From CANKHJ01 sp035556495 (GTDB taxonomy: Bacteria; Pseudomonadota; Alphaproteobacteria; Rhizobiales; Xanthobacteraceae), in assembly GCA_035556495.1 (NCBI GenBank), contig DATMEW010000111.1:1-34066 (forward strand): 34,066 nucleotides of DNA. The letters run 5' to 3'. The position numbers and the translations under genes were made by a program. The notes under the pieces were generated by a model. The model made no database searches and was not told where the DNA came from. It saw only the letters and a list, made by a program, of their open reading frames with translations. Numbering within the stretch: position 1 is the first letter of the stretch; each line of letters starts with the position of its first letter. Shown here one piece after another: positions 1 to 8,846 of this stretch.

Positions 1-1578
1 AACGCCGAGTTGCGCGCTCAGCACCTGGGCGAAGGGCGTGGCGTGGCCCATGCCGAAATCGAGCGTGCCGGTGCGGATCGTCACCGTGCCGTCGGCATTG
101 AAGGCGATGCCGCCGAGCTCCTTGCCGGCCGGCGCGGTCACCTCCAGAAAGCTGCCGATGCCAAGGCCGCGCAGGCGGCCGTGCTTTCTGCTGTCCCGCT
201 TGCGTTGCCGGAAGCCCTTGATGTCGGCGAAGTCCGCAGCATGTTTGAGCAGGCCCGGAAAGTCGCCGCTGTCATAGGTCGAATCGGCGGCGGTGCGAAA
301 CGGCAGTTCGCGAGCTTTGATATGGTTGCGCCGGCGCAGCTCCAGCTTGTCGATGCCCATCTCGTCGGCGGCAAGGTCGATCAGCCGCTCGACATAGTAG
401 TTGCCTTCGGGGCGGCCCGCGCCGCGATAGGAGGAGATGACCGTGGTGTTGGTCAGCATGCTCCTGGTGGAGACCTCCAGCAGCGGGGTGCGGTAGACGC
501 TCTGGATGTTCTTCACGATATTGGCGGTGGCGACGCCGGCCGCCATCTGCCCGATATAGGCGCCGAGATTGGTGTAGCCGGAAATGCGTAGGGCGAGAAA
601 GCGGCCCACGCTGTCCAGCGCCAGTTCGCCGACCACGTCATGGTCCCGGCCCTGGCTGTCCGAGACGAAGCTGCCCGAGCGGTCGTCGGTCCACTTCACC
701 GGACGGCCGAGTTCGCGAGCAGCATGGAGCACGCAGACATATTCCGGATAACCCGGCCCCTTCATGCCGAAGGAGCCGCCGACATTGCGCGAGACGACGC
801 GCAACTGGTCCGGGCCGAGATTCATCATCGCGGCGAGAGCATTGCGATTTCCGAACACGCCCTGGCAGCCGTAATGGATGGTGAAGCGTCCGTTCGCCGG
901 GTCGAATTGCGCGACCGCCGCACGCGGCTCCATCGCCGCGACATAGACACGATTGTTCACCAGCGAGGCACGGGTGACATGGGCGGCCTGCGCGAAGGCA
1001 GCGGCCACCTTCTCGGAATCGCCGAAGTGAAAGTCGAGGGCCATGTTGCCGGGAATGTCGTCATAGAGTTGCGGCGCGCCGTCCTGCGCCGCGGCACGGG
1101 CGTCCGTCACCGCCGGCAGCGGCTCGATCTCCAATTCAATGGCCTCCGCCGCGTCCCGCGCCTGATAAGCGGTCTCCGCAACAATGGCGGCAACGGGATC
1201 GCCACCGAACCGGACGCGGTCCTCCGCCAGCGCATGCCGGGCGGGAACGCGCATCGGCGAGCCGTCGCGGCTTGTCGGCCGCATGGCCACGGGCAGGGGC
1301 TGATAGGCGGCAAGGTCGGCGGCGGTATAGATCGCCAGCACGCCCGGCATGGCCACGGCTCTGGCCGTGTCCAGCCGGCGAATGATGCCATGAGCATGGG
1401 GGCTGCGCAGCATCACGCAGACGGCCTGACCGGGCAGGTTCACATCGTCGGTATATTGCCCGCGGCCTGTGACCAGCGTGGGATCTTCCTTGCGGGTCAC
1501 GGGCTGACCGATCGCGAATTTCTGGACCGCCATCCGGTTGAGGTCGTCGCGCAAGCTGCCCGGTGTCTTCTGGTCCAT
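1..1578 (-). CDS. Xanthine dehydrogenase/CO dehydrogenase-family molybdopterin-binding large subunit (C-terminus cut off)
   Basis: This is the catalytic, molybdopterin-cytosine-dinucleotide-binding subunit of a molybdenum hydroxylase; such proteins normally work with FAD and 2Fe-2S subunits, which are not in the window. The frame is open from an ATG at 1578 to the window edge (526 codons; family members have about 760-790). The N-terminal third is the a/b hammerhead domain, with VTRKEDPTLVTGRGQYTDD near residue 23. The cofactor region shows VGGSFGMKG near residue 262 and SYRGAGRPEG near 382. The latter is the AYRGAGR-type active-site loop of CoxL-like (form II) proteins, not the AYRCSFR loop of true aerobic CO dehydrogenase, so the substrate cannot be named. 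A GGAGG-like ribosome site lies about 11 bases upstream of the ATG. The gene is divergent from ppx. Confidence 0.9.
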   Translation of the reverse strand, partial: MDQKTPGSLRDDLNRMAVQKFAIGQPVTRKEDPTLVTGRGQYTDDVNLPGQAVCVMLRSPHAHGIIRRLDTARAVAMPGVLAIYTAADLAAYQPLPVAMRPTSRDGSPMRVPARHALAEDRVRFGGDPVAAIVAETAYQARDAAEAIELEIEPLPAVTDARAAAQDGAPQLYDDIPGNMALDFHFGDSEKVAAAFAQAAHVTRASLVNNRVYVAAMEPRAAVAQFDPANGRFTIHYGCQGVFGNRNALAAMMNLGPDQLRVVSRNVGGSFGMKGPGYPEYVCVLHAARELGRPVKWTDDRSGSFVSDSQGRDHDVVGELALDSVGRFLALRISGYTNLGAYIGQMAAGVATANIVKNIQSVYRTPLLEVSTRSMLTNTTVISSYRGAGRPEGNYYVERLIDLAADEMGIDKLELRRRNHIKARELPFRTAADSTYDSGDFPGLLKHAADFADIKGFRQRKRDSRKHGRLRGLGIGSFLEVTAPAGKELGGIAFNADGTVTIRTGTLDFGMGHATPFAQVLSAQLGV

Positions 1579-1834
1579 GCGGTTCTCGGCCTCCTGCCGA
1601 AAGACACGGCCGTGCGGCCGGCCATTGTCCGACCCTCCGGGGATATCGGATGAACGGGCCTTCGGCAAGGATCGGCGCCGGATGGTGCCCCCGCGCCAGC
1701 CGCATCGCCGGGCGCTTTCCCGGCGCACGGCGCGATTGCATGACCCGTCGACGCTGCTAAAGTCAGCGGTGACAGAATACATTGATGCCGGATCGAACGG
1801 TGAGAGTGATCGTCGTGCGGCAGGAAGGTTGTTG
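1579..1834. promoter_or_regulatory. Divergent intergenic region between the molybdoenzyme gene and ppx
   Basis: This 256-bp space separates the divergent starts at 1578 (-) and 1835 (+), so it must carry promoters for both. I could not assign convincing -35/-10 boxes by eye. An open frame runs through it upstream of ppx, but its residues are arginine/proline-rich with no domain character, and a good ribosome site (AGGAAGG, 1822-1828) sits just before the ATG at 1835, so it is treated as non-coding. Confidence 0.4.
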
Positions 1835-2959
1835 ATGGGCCATGACGCCCGGGAAACCGGGGGCCTCGATTCCGCATGGCAGCGGTCACGTTCGGGGAGC
1901 GCCCCGCCCGCTACGGCGCGCGGAGCGGAAGAGCCGCGCCGGGTTCAGCGAAACCTTGGTTTCCGAGGGGCTGGCGAGGCCACTTACGCGGCGCTGGACC
2001 TTGGAACCAACAACTGCCGTCTTCTGGTCGCCCGTCCGGCCGGAGAGGGTTTCCATGTCGTCGATGCCTTTTCCCGGATCATCCGTCTCGGCGAGGGTAT
2101 CACCAGCACGGGCCGGATCAGCGAGGCGGCCATCCTGCGGGCGGTGTCGGCGCTGAGCGTCTGCCGCGACAAGATGCATAACCGGGGCGTCAGCCGCGCG
2201 CGGCTGATCGCGACCGAGGCGTGCCGGGCGGCCAGCAACGGCGACGAGTTCCGCGCCCGGATTTTTCGCGAAGTGGGCCTCGATCTCGAAATCGTCGACC
2301 GTGAAACCGAGGCCGCCCTGGCGGCGGCGGGCTGTACCCCGCTCGTGGACCCGGCCATGGAAGGCGTCGTGCTGTTCGATATCGGCGGCGGCTCCTCGGA
2401 AATCGTCCGGCTGGCGCGCCCGGCCACCCATCGCCGCGGCCCGCCACCGCCGGTCATCCAGTCCTGGGCATCGCTGCCCGTTGGCGTCGTAACCCTGGCG
2501 GAGCGTCATGGCGGGATCGACGTGACGCCGGAGAGCTACCGGCGGATGGTGGATCAGGTGGCCGGGCATCTGGTGGATTTCGTGAGCCGGCAGCCATCGC
2601 TCGATCTTGGCCGCTATCACCTGCTGGGCACCTCCGGCACCGTGACCACCATCGCGGGCGTGTATCTCGACCTGAAGCGATACGACCGGCGTCGTGTGGA
2701 CGGCTGCTGGATGAATGCGGATGAGGTCAATGCCGTCACGGCGCGCCTGCTGGGCATGAGCTACGATGAACGCGTTGCCAATGGCTGTATCGGCGCCGAG
2801 CGGGCGGACCTTGTGCTTGCCGGTCTCGCCATCCTGGATGCCATCCGCCAGGCCTTTCCGTGCCGGCGCTTGCGCGTTGCGGATCGTGGCCTGCGTGAAG
2901 GCATGCTGGTGCAGATGATGCGCGAGGACGGGGTCTGGGGCGGGGGAGATCGGCAGTGA
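1835..2959 (+). CDS. ppx: Exopolyphosphatase/guanosine pentaphosphate phosphohydrolase (Ppx/GppA family)
   Basis: The 374-aa product belongs to the ASKHA-fold Ppx/GppA family, which hydrolyses terminal phosphates of polyphosphate or pppGpp in the cytoplasm. The phosphate-binding motif ALDLGTNNCRLLV is at residues 53-65, DIGGGSSEI near 182 and GTSGTVTTIAG near 265. It is a short, single-module version about the size usual in alphaproteobacteria, lacking the C-terminal HD-like domain of E. coli Ppx. The first ~50 residues are low-complexity and arginine-rich. The ATG at 1835 was chosen because AGGAAGG ends six bases upstream. The stop overlaps the GTG start of rlmE by four bases, which implies translational coupling. 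Ppx versus GppA substrate preference cannot be settled from sequence. Confidence 0.92.
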   Translation: MGHDARETGGLDSAWQRSRSGSAPPATARGAEEPRRVQRNLGFRGAGEATYAALDLGTNNCRLLVARPAGEGFHVVDAFSRIIRLGEGITSTGRISEAAILRAVSALSVCRDKMHNRGVSRARLIATEACRAASNGDEFRARIFREVGLDLEIVDRETEAALAAAGCTPLVDPAMEGVVLFDIGGGSSEIVRLARPATHRRGPPPPVIQSWASLPVGVVTLAERHGGIDVTPESYRRMVDQVAGHLVDFVSRQPSLDLGRYHLLGTSGTVTTIAGVYLDLKRYDRRRVDGCWMNADEVNAVTARLLGMSYDERVANGCIGAERADLVLAGLAILDAIRQAFPCRRLRVADRGLREGMLVQMMREDGVWGGGDRQ

Positions 2960-3717
2960 AGAAGCCCGCCGGCGGCCGGACCGGCCGCAAAACCGCGGGC
3001 TCCGGGGCAGGCTCGGGCCGTCGCGGCGACCTCAAGGTGCAGGTCAAGCGCGGCCGGACGCTGTCGTCCAAGCTGTGGCTGGACCGGCAGTTGAACGATC
3101 CTTATGTCGCCCGCGCCAAGGAGGAGGGATATCGCTCCCGCGCAGCCTACAAGCTGATCGAGATCGATGACCGGTTCCATCTGCTGAAGCCCGGCGCGAA
3201 AGTGATCGACCTCGGCGCCGCGCCCGGCGGCTGGTCGCAGGTGGCGGCCAAGCGTGTCGGCGTCGGCACCCGTGGCGGCCGGGTGGTCGCCATCGACATT
3301 CTGGATATGCCGGCCGTGGAGGGCGTCGAATTTCTGGTGCAGGATTTCCTCGATCCCGAGGCGCCGGCGCTGCTCCGCGACATGCTGGGCGGCGGTGCCG
3401 ATGTGGTGATGTCCGACATGGCCGCGAACACCACCGGCCACCGCAAGACCGACCATCTCAAGATCATGGCGCTGGTGGAGCTTGCGGCGGAATTCGCCCG
3501 CGAGGTGCTGCTGCCGGGCGGCAGTTTCATCGCCAAGGTGTTTCAGGGCGGAACCGAAAGCGCGCTGCTGGCGGATATGAAGCGGGATTTCGCCACCGTG
3601 AAACATCTCAAGCCGCAGGCGAGCCGCGCCGATTCGTCGGAGCTTTATCTGCTGGCGACCGGCTTCCGGGGGCGCAACGACGTCTCCGATGCCGCCCGAA
3701 CGCCACCGGAATCGTGA
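2956..3717 (+). CDS. rlmE: 23S rRNA (uridine-2'-O)-methyltransferase RlmE (FtsJ/RrmJ)
   Basis: RlmE methylates the 2'-OH of U2552 in the A-loop of 23S rRNA using SAM, late in 50S assembly. The 253-aa protein has a basic N-terminal extension (residues 1-35), the SAM-binding motif DLGAAPGGW at 85-93 and the catalytic K-D-K-E tetrad: Lys66 (SRAAYKL), Asp154 (MSDMAANTTGHRKTDH), Lys194 (FIAKVFQGG) and Glu229 (SSELYLLATGF). The GTG start lies inside the ppx stop (GTGA), so it is translationally coupled to ppx. This ppx-rlmE pairing is common in Hyphomicrobiales. The stop is only seven bases from the end of the convergent MFS gene. Confidence 0.96.
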   Translation: MKKPAGGRTGRKTAGSGAGSGRRGDLKVQVKRGRTLSSKLWLDRQLNDPYVARAKEEGYRSRAAYKLIEIDDRFHLLKPGAKVIDLGAAPGGWSQVAAKRVGVGTRGGRVVAIDILDMPAVEGVEFLVQDFLDPEAPALLRDMLGGGADVVMSDMAANTTGHRKTDHLKIMALVELAAEFAREVLLPGGSFIAKVFQGGTESALLADMKRDFATVKHLKPQASRADSSELYLLATGFRGRNDVSDAARTPPES

Positions 3718-3723
3718 CCGGCC

Positions 3724-5112
3724 TCAGGACCGTGGCCGATTGTGCAGGTTGGCGCCGGCATCGCGCGGCATGGCGCGGAAAACCAGCAGCGATGTCAGCG
3801 AGAACAGCGACACCAGAATGAAGGCGATGTGAAAATCCGCAACGGATGGGGTGGCGTTGCCGCCGAGCCGCGACACCGCGTCCACCGCGATGGCGCCCAT
3901 GGCGACGCCGGCCGTCTGCGACAGTTGTGACGTGACGGCGAGGAAGGGCGTGGCGCGGCCCATGTCCGGCGCGTCGATCTCCGCGAAGCCGATGGAATTC
4001 ACCGAGGTGAATTGCAGCGAGCGGAACACGCCATGGACGACGAGCACCGCGATCATCACCGCATAGGGCGTTTCCGGGGTGAACAGTGCACAGGCGGCCA
4101 GCGTCGCGGCGGTGAGGACGCCATTCCAGATCAGCGTGGTGCGGAAGCCGAGGCGCGCCAGTATCCAGGGAATGATGGCTTTCATCTGGAACGCGCCGAT
4201 CGCGACCGCGAGGGTGACGAGACCGGACTGGAACGGCGTGAAGTTGAAGCCGAGTTGAAGCATCAGCGGCAGCAGGAACGGCAGCGCGCCGATGCCGGCC
4301 CGGAACAGGAAGCCGCCATAGATGCTGGCGCGGAAGGTGCTGAAGCGCAGCAGGCGCAGGTCCAGCAGCGGCGCGGGATGGCGGCGGGCGTGGAAGACAT
4401 AGCCTGCGGTCAGGATCGCTCCGCCGACGATGAGGCTGGCCTGCACCCAGCGGGGAATGAAGGCGAGACCCAGCACGGAAAAGCCGAAGGCGAGGCCGGC
4501 GAGGCCCCCGGCGGACAGCAACATGCCGAGAACGTCGAAGCGTCCCGGCGGGTGGGTCGGCACGTCGTCGATGAAAACCGTGACGAAGATGATGCCCGCG
4601 ATCCCGATCGGGATGTTGATGATGAAGATCCAGTGCCAGGAGGCATAGGTCGTGAGGAAGCCGCCCAGCGGCGGACCTACGATCGGGCCGATCAGCGCCC
4701 CCATCGAGAGCAGCGCGATGGCGCTGACGATGCGCTCCCGCCCAATGCTCCGCACCATCACCAGCCGCCCAACCGGCGTCATCAGCGCGGCGCCCATGCC
4801 CTGGATCACGCGGGCGAGAATGAACAGCGGCAGGCTCGGTGACAGCGCGCAGGCGAGCGAGCCCAGCATGAACACCACGATGGCCAGCCGGAATACGTTC
4901 CGCGCGCCGAAGCGGTCCGCGATCCAGCCGCTGGCGGGGATCAGCACCGCCAGCGACACGAGATAGGAGATGATGGCCAGCCGCAGCGTCAGCGGTTCCG
5001 TGCCGATATCGGCCGCGATGGCCGGCAGGGAGACAGCCATCATCGTCGCGTCCATGTTCTCCATGAACAGCGCCGTCGCGACGATGAAGGGAACGAGGCG
5101 TTCGCGGGCCAT
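3724..5112 (-). CDS. MFS transporter, DHA2 (EmrB/QacA-like) drug-efflux family
   Basis: This is an inner-membrane proton-driven antiporter of the major facilitator superfamily. It has many hydrophobic helices (12-14), an acidic residue in helix 1 (ATALFMENMDATMMAVSLPAIA) and the loop 2-3 motif A (GWIADRFGARNVF). The motif-C-like GPIVGPPLGGFLTTYASWHWIFIIN matches the helix 5-6 region of DHA2 pumps. No membrane-fusion partner is adjacent. Start choice is uncertain. An ATG at 5112 gives the usual short N-terminus and a weak AGG upstream; in-frame starts at 5175 (ATG) and 5220 (TTG) would add an arginine-rich tail untypical of the family. Substrate is unknown. It is convergent with rlmE and divergent from guaB. 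Confidence 0.88.
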   Translation of the reverse strand: MARERLVPFIVATALFMENMDATMMAVSLPAIAADIGTEPLTLRLAIISYLVSLAVLIPASGWIADRFGARNVFRLAIVVFMLGSLACALSPSLPLFILARVIQGMGAALMTPVGRLVMVRSIGRERIVSAIALLSMGALIGPIVGPPLGGFLTTYASWHWIFIINIPIGIAGIIFVTVFIDDVPTHPPGRFDVLGMLLSAGGLAGLAFGFSVLGLAFIPRWVQASLIVGGAILTAGYVFHARRHPAPLLDLRLLRFSTFRASIYGGFLFRAGIGALPFLLPLMLQLGFNFTPFQSGLVTLAVAIGAFQMKAIIPWILARLGFRTTLIWNGVLTAATLAACALFTPETPYAVMIAVLVVHGVFRSLQFTSVNSIGFAEIDAPDMGRATPFLAVTSQLSQTAGVAMGAIAVDAVSRLGGNATPSVADFHIAFILVSLFSLTSLLVFRAMPRDAGANLHNRPRS

Positions 5113-5441
5113 GACCTGAACTGCGTGAGAAACCACCTGGCGCGGGGGGCGCCGCCGGACGGGTGATTCCGGCATTCTGACGCCCCGATGCCGTCTAACA
5201 GCGCGCCGCCGGATGGACAATGGAGCCCTGCCGCGAAAGTGTCATAGGACCGGCGGGCGTGGTGCGTTATTTTGAGGACGGCTGTGGGTTGGGCCTAGGA
5301 TTCTCCCGCCGCGCGTGCTACGGACCTGCGCCAACCCCTCAACGGGTCCATCGCTTCTCCGTGGTGCTGCTGTCGCCGCGGGGATTTCGTTATTCCGGCG
5401 CGCGATCGGGTCTGTCACCTTGCCGGGGCATGGAGTTGGTC
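5113..5441. promoter_or_regulatory. Divergent MFS/guaB intergenic region
   Basis: About 330 bp lie between the chosen MFS start (5112) and the guaB start (5442). It should contain the guaB promoter and leader. I see no obvious riboswitch-like conserved core or terminator-type hairpin with a T-run. An open frame reads through it into guaB, but the translated residues have no IMPDH character. Confidence 0.35.
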
Positions 5442-6947
5442 ATGGCCGTTTCGAGCGATATGCGATTTGTCGAAGCGCTGACATTCGACGATGTGCTGCT
5501 CAAGCCCGGTCCCTCGGAGGTAATGCCTTCCGATGCCGATGTGCGCACGCGCCTGACCCGCGAGATCAGCCTCAACATTCCCATCATCGCCTCCGCGATG
5601 GACACGGTGACTGAAGGGCCGATGGCCATCGCCATGGCCCAGGCCGGCGGCATCGGTGTGGTCCACCGCAATCTCGATCCCGAGCTTCAGGCCGCGCAGG
5701 TGCGCCAGGTCAAGAAATTCGAATCCGGCATGGTGGTGAATCCGGTCACGGTCAGCCCCGATGCCACGCTGGCCGATGCGCTGGCCCTGATGCGCGAAAA
5801 TAATATTTCCGGCATTCCGGTGGTTGAAGGCGCTGGCAACGGCCAGTCGAATGCAGGCCCGGGCAAGCTGGTCGGCATCCTGACGAATCGCGACGTGCGC
5901 TTCGCCAACGACCCGCGCCAGAAGGTTTTCGAACTGATGACGCGGGACCGGCTCATCACCGTCCGCGAGAATGTCGGGCAGGACGAGGCCAAGCGGCTGC
6001 TGCATCAGAACCGGATCGAGAAACTGCTGGTGGTGGACGAGCAGTATCGCTGCGTCGGACTCATCACCGTGAAGGATATCGAGAAGGCCGTCGCCAACCC
6101 GAATGCCTGCAAGGACGAGCAGGGCCGCCTGCGCGTGGCGGCGGCGACATCCGTTGGCGACAGCGGCTTCGCACGCACCGAATATCTCATCGACGCGGGA
6201 GTCGATGTCGTGGTGGTGGACACCGCCCATGGCCATTCCCGCCATGTGCTGGCGGCGGTGGAGCGCATCAAGCGCCAGTCCAACGCCGTGCAGGTGGTGG
6301 CCGGCAACATCGCCACCGGCGACGGCGCGCGGGCGCTGATCGACGCCGGCGCGGATGCGGTGAAAGTCGGCATCGGGCCGGGTTCGATTTGCACGACGCG
6401 CATCGTGGCGGGCGTCGGCGTGCCTCAGCTCACCGCCATCATGGATGCGGTGGAGGTCGCGCGCGAAAGCGGCACGCCCGTCATTGCAGACGGCGGCATC
6501 AAGTTTTCCGGCGATCTCGCCAAGGCGCTGGCCGCCGGTGCGGATTGCGCGATGATCGGCTCGCTGCTTGCCGGCACCGACGAGACGCCCGGCGAAGTGT
6601 TCCTTTATCAGGGCCGGTCCTACAAGACCTATCGCGGCATGGGCTCCGTCGGCGCCATGTCTCGCGGATCGGCGGACCGCTATTTCCAGCAGGACATCAA
6701 GGATTCCCTCAAGCTGGTGCCGGAAGGCGTCGAGGGACAGGTCGCTTACAAAGGCACGGTTGCGACGGTGCTCCACCAGCTCACCGGCGGCCTGCGCGCC
6801 GCGATGGGCTATGTCGGCGCGCGCACGCTCGATGAACTGCACGAGAAGGCGCAGTTCGTGCGCATCTCCAACGCCGGCCTGCGCGAAAGCCACGTCCATG
6901 ATGTGACGATCACGCGTGAAAGCCCCAACTATCCGGGCCGGAGCTGA
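5442..6947 (+). CDS. guaB: Inosine-5'-monophosphate dehydrogenase
   Basis: GuaB oxidises IMP to XMP with NAD+, the first committed step to GMP; it is cytosolic and tetrameric. The 501-aa length is normal. The TIM barrel begins at LTFDDVLLKPGPSEVMPSD near residue 12, and is interrupted by two CBS domains (about residues 95-225; ISGIPVVEG, KLVGILTNRDVRF, IEKLLVVDE). The catalytic loop GIGPGSICTTR has the nucleophilic Cys at residue 317. The substrate loops IADGGIKFSGD and RGMGSVGAMSRGSADRYFQQD follow. ATG 5442 was chosen over the upstream open frame because GGAG lies six bases before it and the protein begins as expected. With guaA about 1.9 kb downstream it forms a GMP-synthesis cluster. Confidence 0.97.
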   Translation: MAVSSDMRFVEALTFDDVLLKPGPSEVMPSDADVRTRLTREISLNIPIIASAMDTVTEGPMAIAMAQAGGIGVVHRNLDPELQAAQVRQVKKFESGMVVNPVTVSPDATLADALALMRENNISGIPVVEGAGNGQSNAGPGKLVGILTNRDVRFANDPRQKVFELMTRDRLITVRENVGQDEAKRLLHQNRIEKLLVVDEQYRCVGLITVKDIEKAVANPNACKDEQGRLRVAAATSVGDSGFARTEYLIDAGVDVVVVDTAHGHSRHVLAAVERIKRQSNAVQVVAGNIATGDGARALIDAGADAVKVGIGPGSICTTRIVAGVGVPQLTAIMDAVEVARESGTPVIADGGIKFSGDLAKALAAGADCAMIGSLLAGTDETPGEVFLYQGRSYKTYRGMGSVGAMSRGSADRYFQQDIKDSLKLVPEGVEGQVAYKGTVATVLHQLTGGLRAAMGYVGARTLDELHEKAQFVRISNAGLRESHVHDVTITRESPNYPGRS

Positions 6948-6990
6948 TGTTTTCCGGATCGTGCCACCATAACGAAGGCGGATATCGGCG

Positions 6991-7428
6991 ATGACGATTC
7001 AGGCCGTGCTCGCGCCGCTGTTCGTGCAGGTGGCGCTGACATTCGCGTTGCTGCTGTGGATGGGCTCGCGCCGCGTCGGCGCCATCCAGCGTGGCGAGGT
7101 CGCCGCCGGCGATATCGCGCTCGGCCAGAAGAACTGGTCCGAGCGCACGCTTCAGGTCGGCAATGCTTTCCAGAGCCAGTTCGAGCTGCCGCTGCTGTTC
7201 TATGTGCTGATCATCCTTGCCTGGATCACACGGCAGGCGGACTTGCTGTTCGTCGTCATGGCTTGGCTGTTCGTGGCGTTCCGCATTATCCATGCCGTGA
7301 TCCACACAACGAGCAATCGGGTGTCCCAGCGGTTTCTGGTTTTCCTGCTTGGCGCGGCGGTGCTCGTCGCCATGTGGGGCATCTTTGCCCTGCGCATCCT
7401 GCTGGCGCCGATGGCGGGCCTGCCGTGA
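6991..7428 (+). CDS. MAPEG-family membrane protein
   Basis: A 145-aa integral membrane protein with four predicted hydrophobic helices (about residues 8-25, 60-80, 82-100 and 118-140). It carries the MAPEG-type segment GNAFQSQFELPLLFYVL and a following FRIIHAVIHTTSN, the arginine/histidine-containing signature of the family. MAPEG proteins in eukaryotes act in eicosanoid and glutathione metabolism; bacterial members of this subgroup have no established substrate. It starts 43 bases after guaB. Its TGA overlaps the GTG start of rsmB (GTGA at 7425-7428), so it is probably co-transcribed with the flanking genes. Confidence 0.88.
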   Translation: MTIQAVLAPLFVQVALTFALLLWMGSRRVGAIQRGEVAAGDIALGQKNWSERTLQVGNAFQSQFELPLLFYVLIILAWITRQADLLFVVMAWLFVAFRIIHAVIHTTSNRVSQRFLVFLLGAAVLVAMWGIFALRILLAPMAGLP

Positions 7429-8726
7429 CGCCGTCCGCACGTCTTTCCGCCGCCATCGAGGTGATGGCGGATATCGAAGCCAGCCGCCGGCCAGCGGCCG
7501 ATGCGCTGAAGGCATGGGGCCTAGCGCATCGCTTCGCCGGTTCCGGGGATCGCGCGGCGATCGCCGGCCTTGTCTATGATGCGCTGCGCCGCAAGGCGTC
7601 CGCCGCGTGGATGATGGGCGAGGACACCGCGCGGGCGATCCTGTTCGGCGCGCTGCGGCTCGGGCGTGGACTTGACGCCGATGCCATCACCGGCCTGGCC
7701 GATGGTGGCCGCTTCGCCCCTGCGCCGCTCACAGCCGGCGAGCGCGAGCGGCTGACGTCTGTTTCCTTCGAGGATGCGCCGCCATGGGTGCAGGGCGACT
7801 ATCCCGAATGGCTGGATGAATCCTTTGCTCGCGTGTTCGGCGACGAACGGGCGGTGGAGGGCGCGGCGCTGGCGAGCCGTGCGCCGTTGGACTTGCGCGT
7901 GAACAGCCTCAAGGCGCAGCGCGAGGATATCATTGCCGAACTGACCGATCTCGACATCGATACCGCCCGCTGGTCGCCGGACGGTCTACGGATTTCGATG
8001 GTCGGCCAGTGCCGTAATCCTGCGGTCCATGCCGAGCCGGCCTATATCAAGGGCCGCATCGAGATTCAGGACGAAGGCTCGCAGCTTGCCGCGCTGCTCG
8101 CGGGCGCTAAGCCCGGCGAGATGGTGATCGACCTCTGCGCGGGAGCGGGGGGCAAGACCCTGGCGCTGGCGGCAGCGATGGGCAATTCCGGCCAGATTTT
8201 CGCGACCGATCTCGACAAGCGCAGGCTCGGCCCGATCCACGAGCGGATCGAGCGCGCCGGCGTGCGCAATGTTCAGGTCCGCATTCCGCGCGGCGGCGAC
8301 GACCCGCTGGCGGACATGGCCGGGCAGGCCGATCTCGTGGTCGTGGATGCGCCCTGCACCGGCACGGGCACCTGGCGGCGCAATCCGGACGCCAAATGGC
8401 GCATCCGGCCCGGCGCGCTGGAACAGCGGCGCAAGGAGCAGGCCGATATTCTTGACCGTGCGGTGGCGCTGGCGAAGCCCGGCGGGCGGGTTGCCTATAT
8501 CACCTGTTCCGTGCTGGCCGAGGAGAACGGCGACCAGGTCCGGGCGTGCATCGAACGGCATCCGGAGATTTCCCTCGTTGCCCCGGCGGAGACGACCGAG
8601 GTGCTGGGCGAGCGGGCCTTCATGTTCCGCCATGCCGTGATGATGCTGGAGGAGGGGTTGCAGATGACCCCGCGGCGCACCGGCACGGACGGTTTTTTCT
8701 TTGCGATGCTGCGCCGGGCGGGGTGA
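7425..8726 (+). CDS. rsmB: RsmB/NOP2-family rRNA cytosine-C5 methyltransferase
   Basis: A SAM-dependent RNA m5C methyltransferase of the NOL1/NOP2/Sun group (433 aa); E. coli RsmB modifies C967 of 16S rRNA. The N-terminal ~145 residues are helical and only loosely NusB-like. The catalytic Rossmann domain shows motif I DLCAGAGGKTLALAA, motif II FATDLDKRRL, motif IV DAPCTGTGTWRRNPDAKWR with the PC cysteine, and motif VI AYITCSVLAEENGDQV with the catalytic TCS cysteine. A GTG start at 7425 overlaps the MAPEG stop; the in-frame ATG at 7464 is an alternative. Target position by family, not proven here. Confidence 0.9.
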   Translation: MTPSARLSAAIEVMADIEASRRPAADALKAWGLAHRFAGSGDRAAIAGLVYDALRRKASAAWMMGEDTARAILFGALRLGRGLDADAITGLADGGRFAPAPLTAGERERLTSVSFEDAPPWVQGDYPEWLDESFARVFGDERAVEGAALASRAPLDLRVNSLKAQREDIIAELTDLDIDTARWSPDGLRISMVGQCRNPAVHAEPAYIKGRIEIQDEGSQLAALLAGAKPGEMVIDLCAGAGGKTLALAAAMGNSGQIFATDLDKRRLGPIHERIERAGVRNVQVRIPRGGDDPLADMAGQADLVVVDAPCTGTGTWRRNPDAKWRIRPGALEQRRKEQADILDRAVALAKPGGRVAYITCSVLAEENGDQVRACIERHPEISLVAPAETTEVLGERAFMFRHAVMMLEEGLQMTPRRTGTDGFFFAMLRRAG

Positions 8727-8846
8727 GCCGGCGGCAAGGATGTGCGGCAGCGCCCTTGACCGGGCAGGGACCTCGCCCCAGAACCATTAGCCTGCGTCCG
8801 CCGCATGTGCCGCGCGGCCGCAGGTATCAAGCCAGACAGGTTTCCC

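Noticed and set aside
640..1653. 337-codon plus-strand open frame at the left edge
   Set aside because: It is antisense to a clear molybdoenzyme large subunit with recognisable motifs; its own residues are histidine/arginine-rich with no domain, a normal result of high GC content.
5415..6899. 494-codon minus-strand frame opposite guaB
   Set aside because: Complete antisense of IMP dehydrogenase, histidine/alanine-rich, no ribosome site and no family resemblance.
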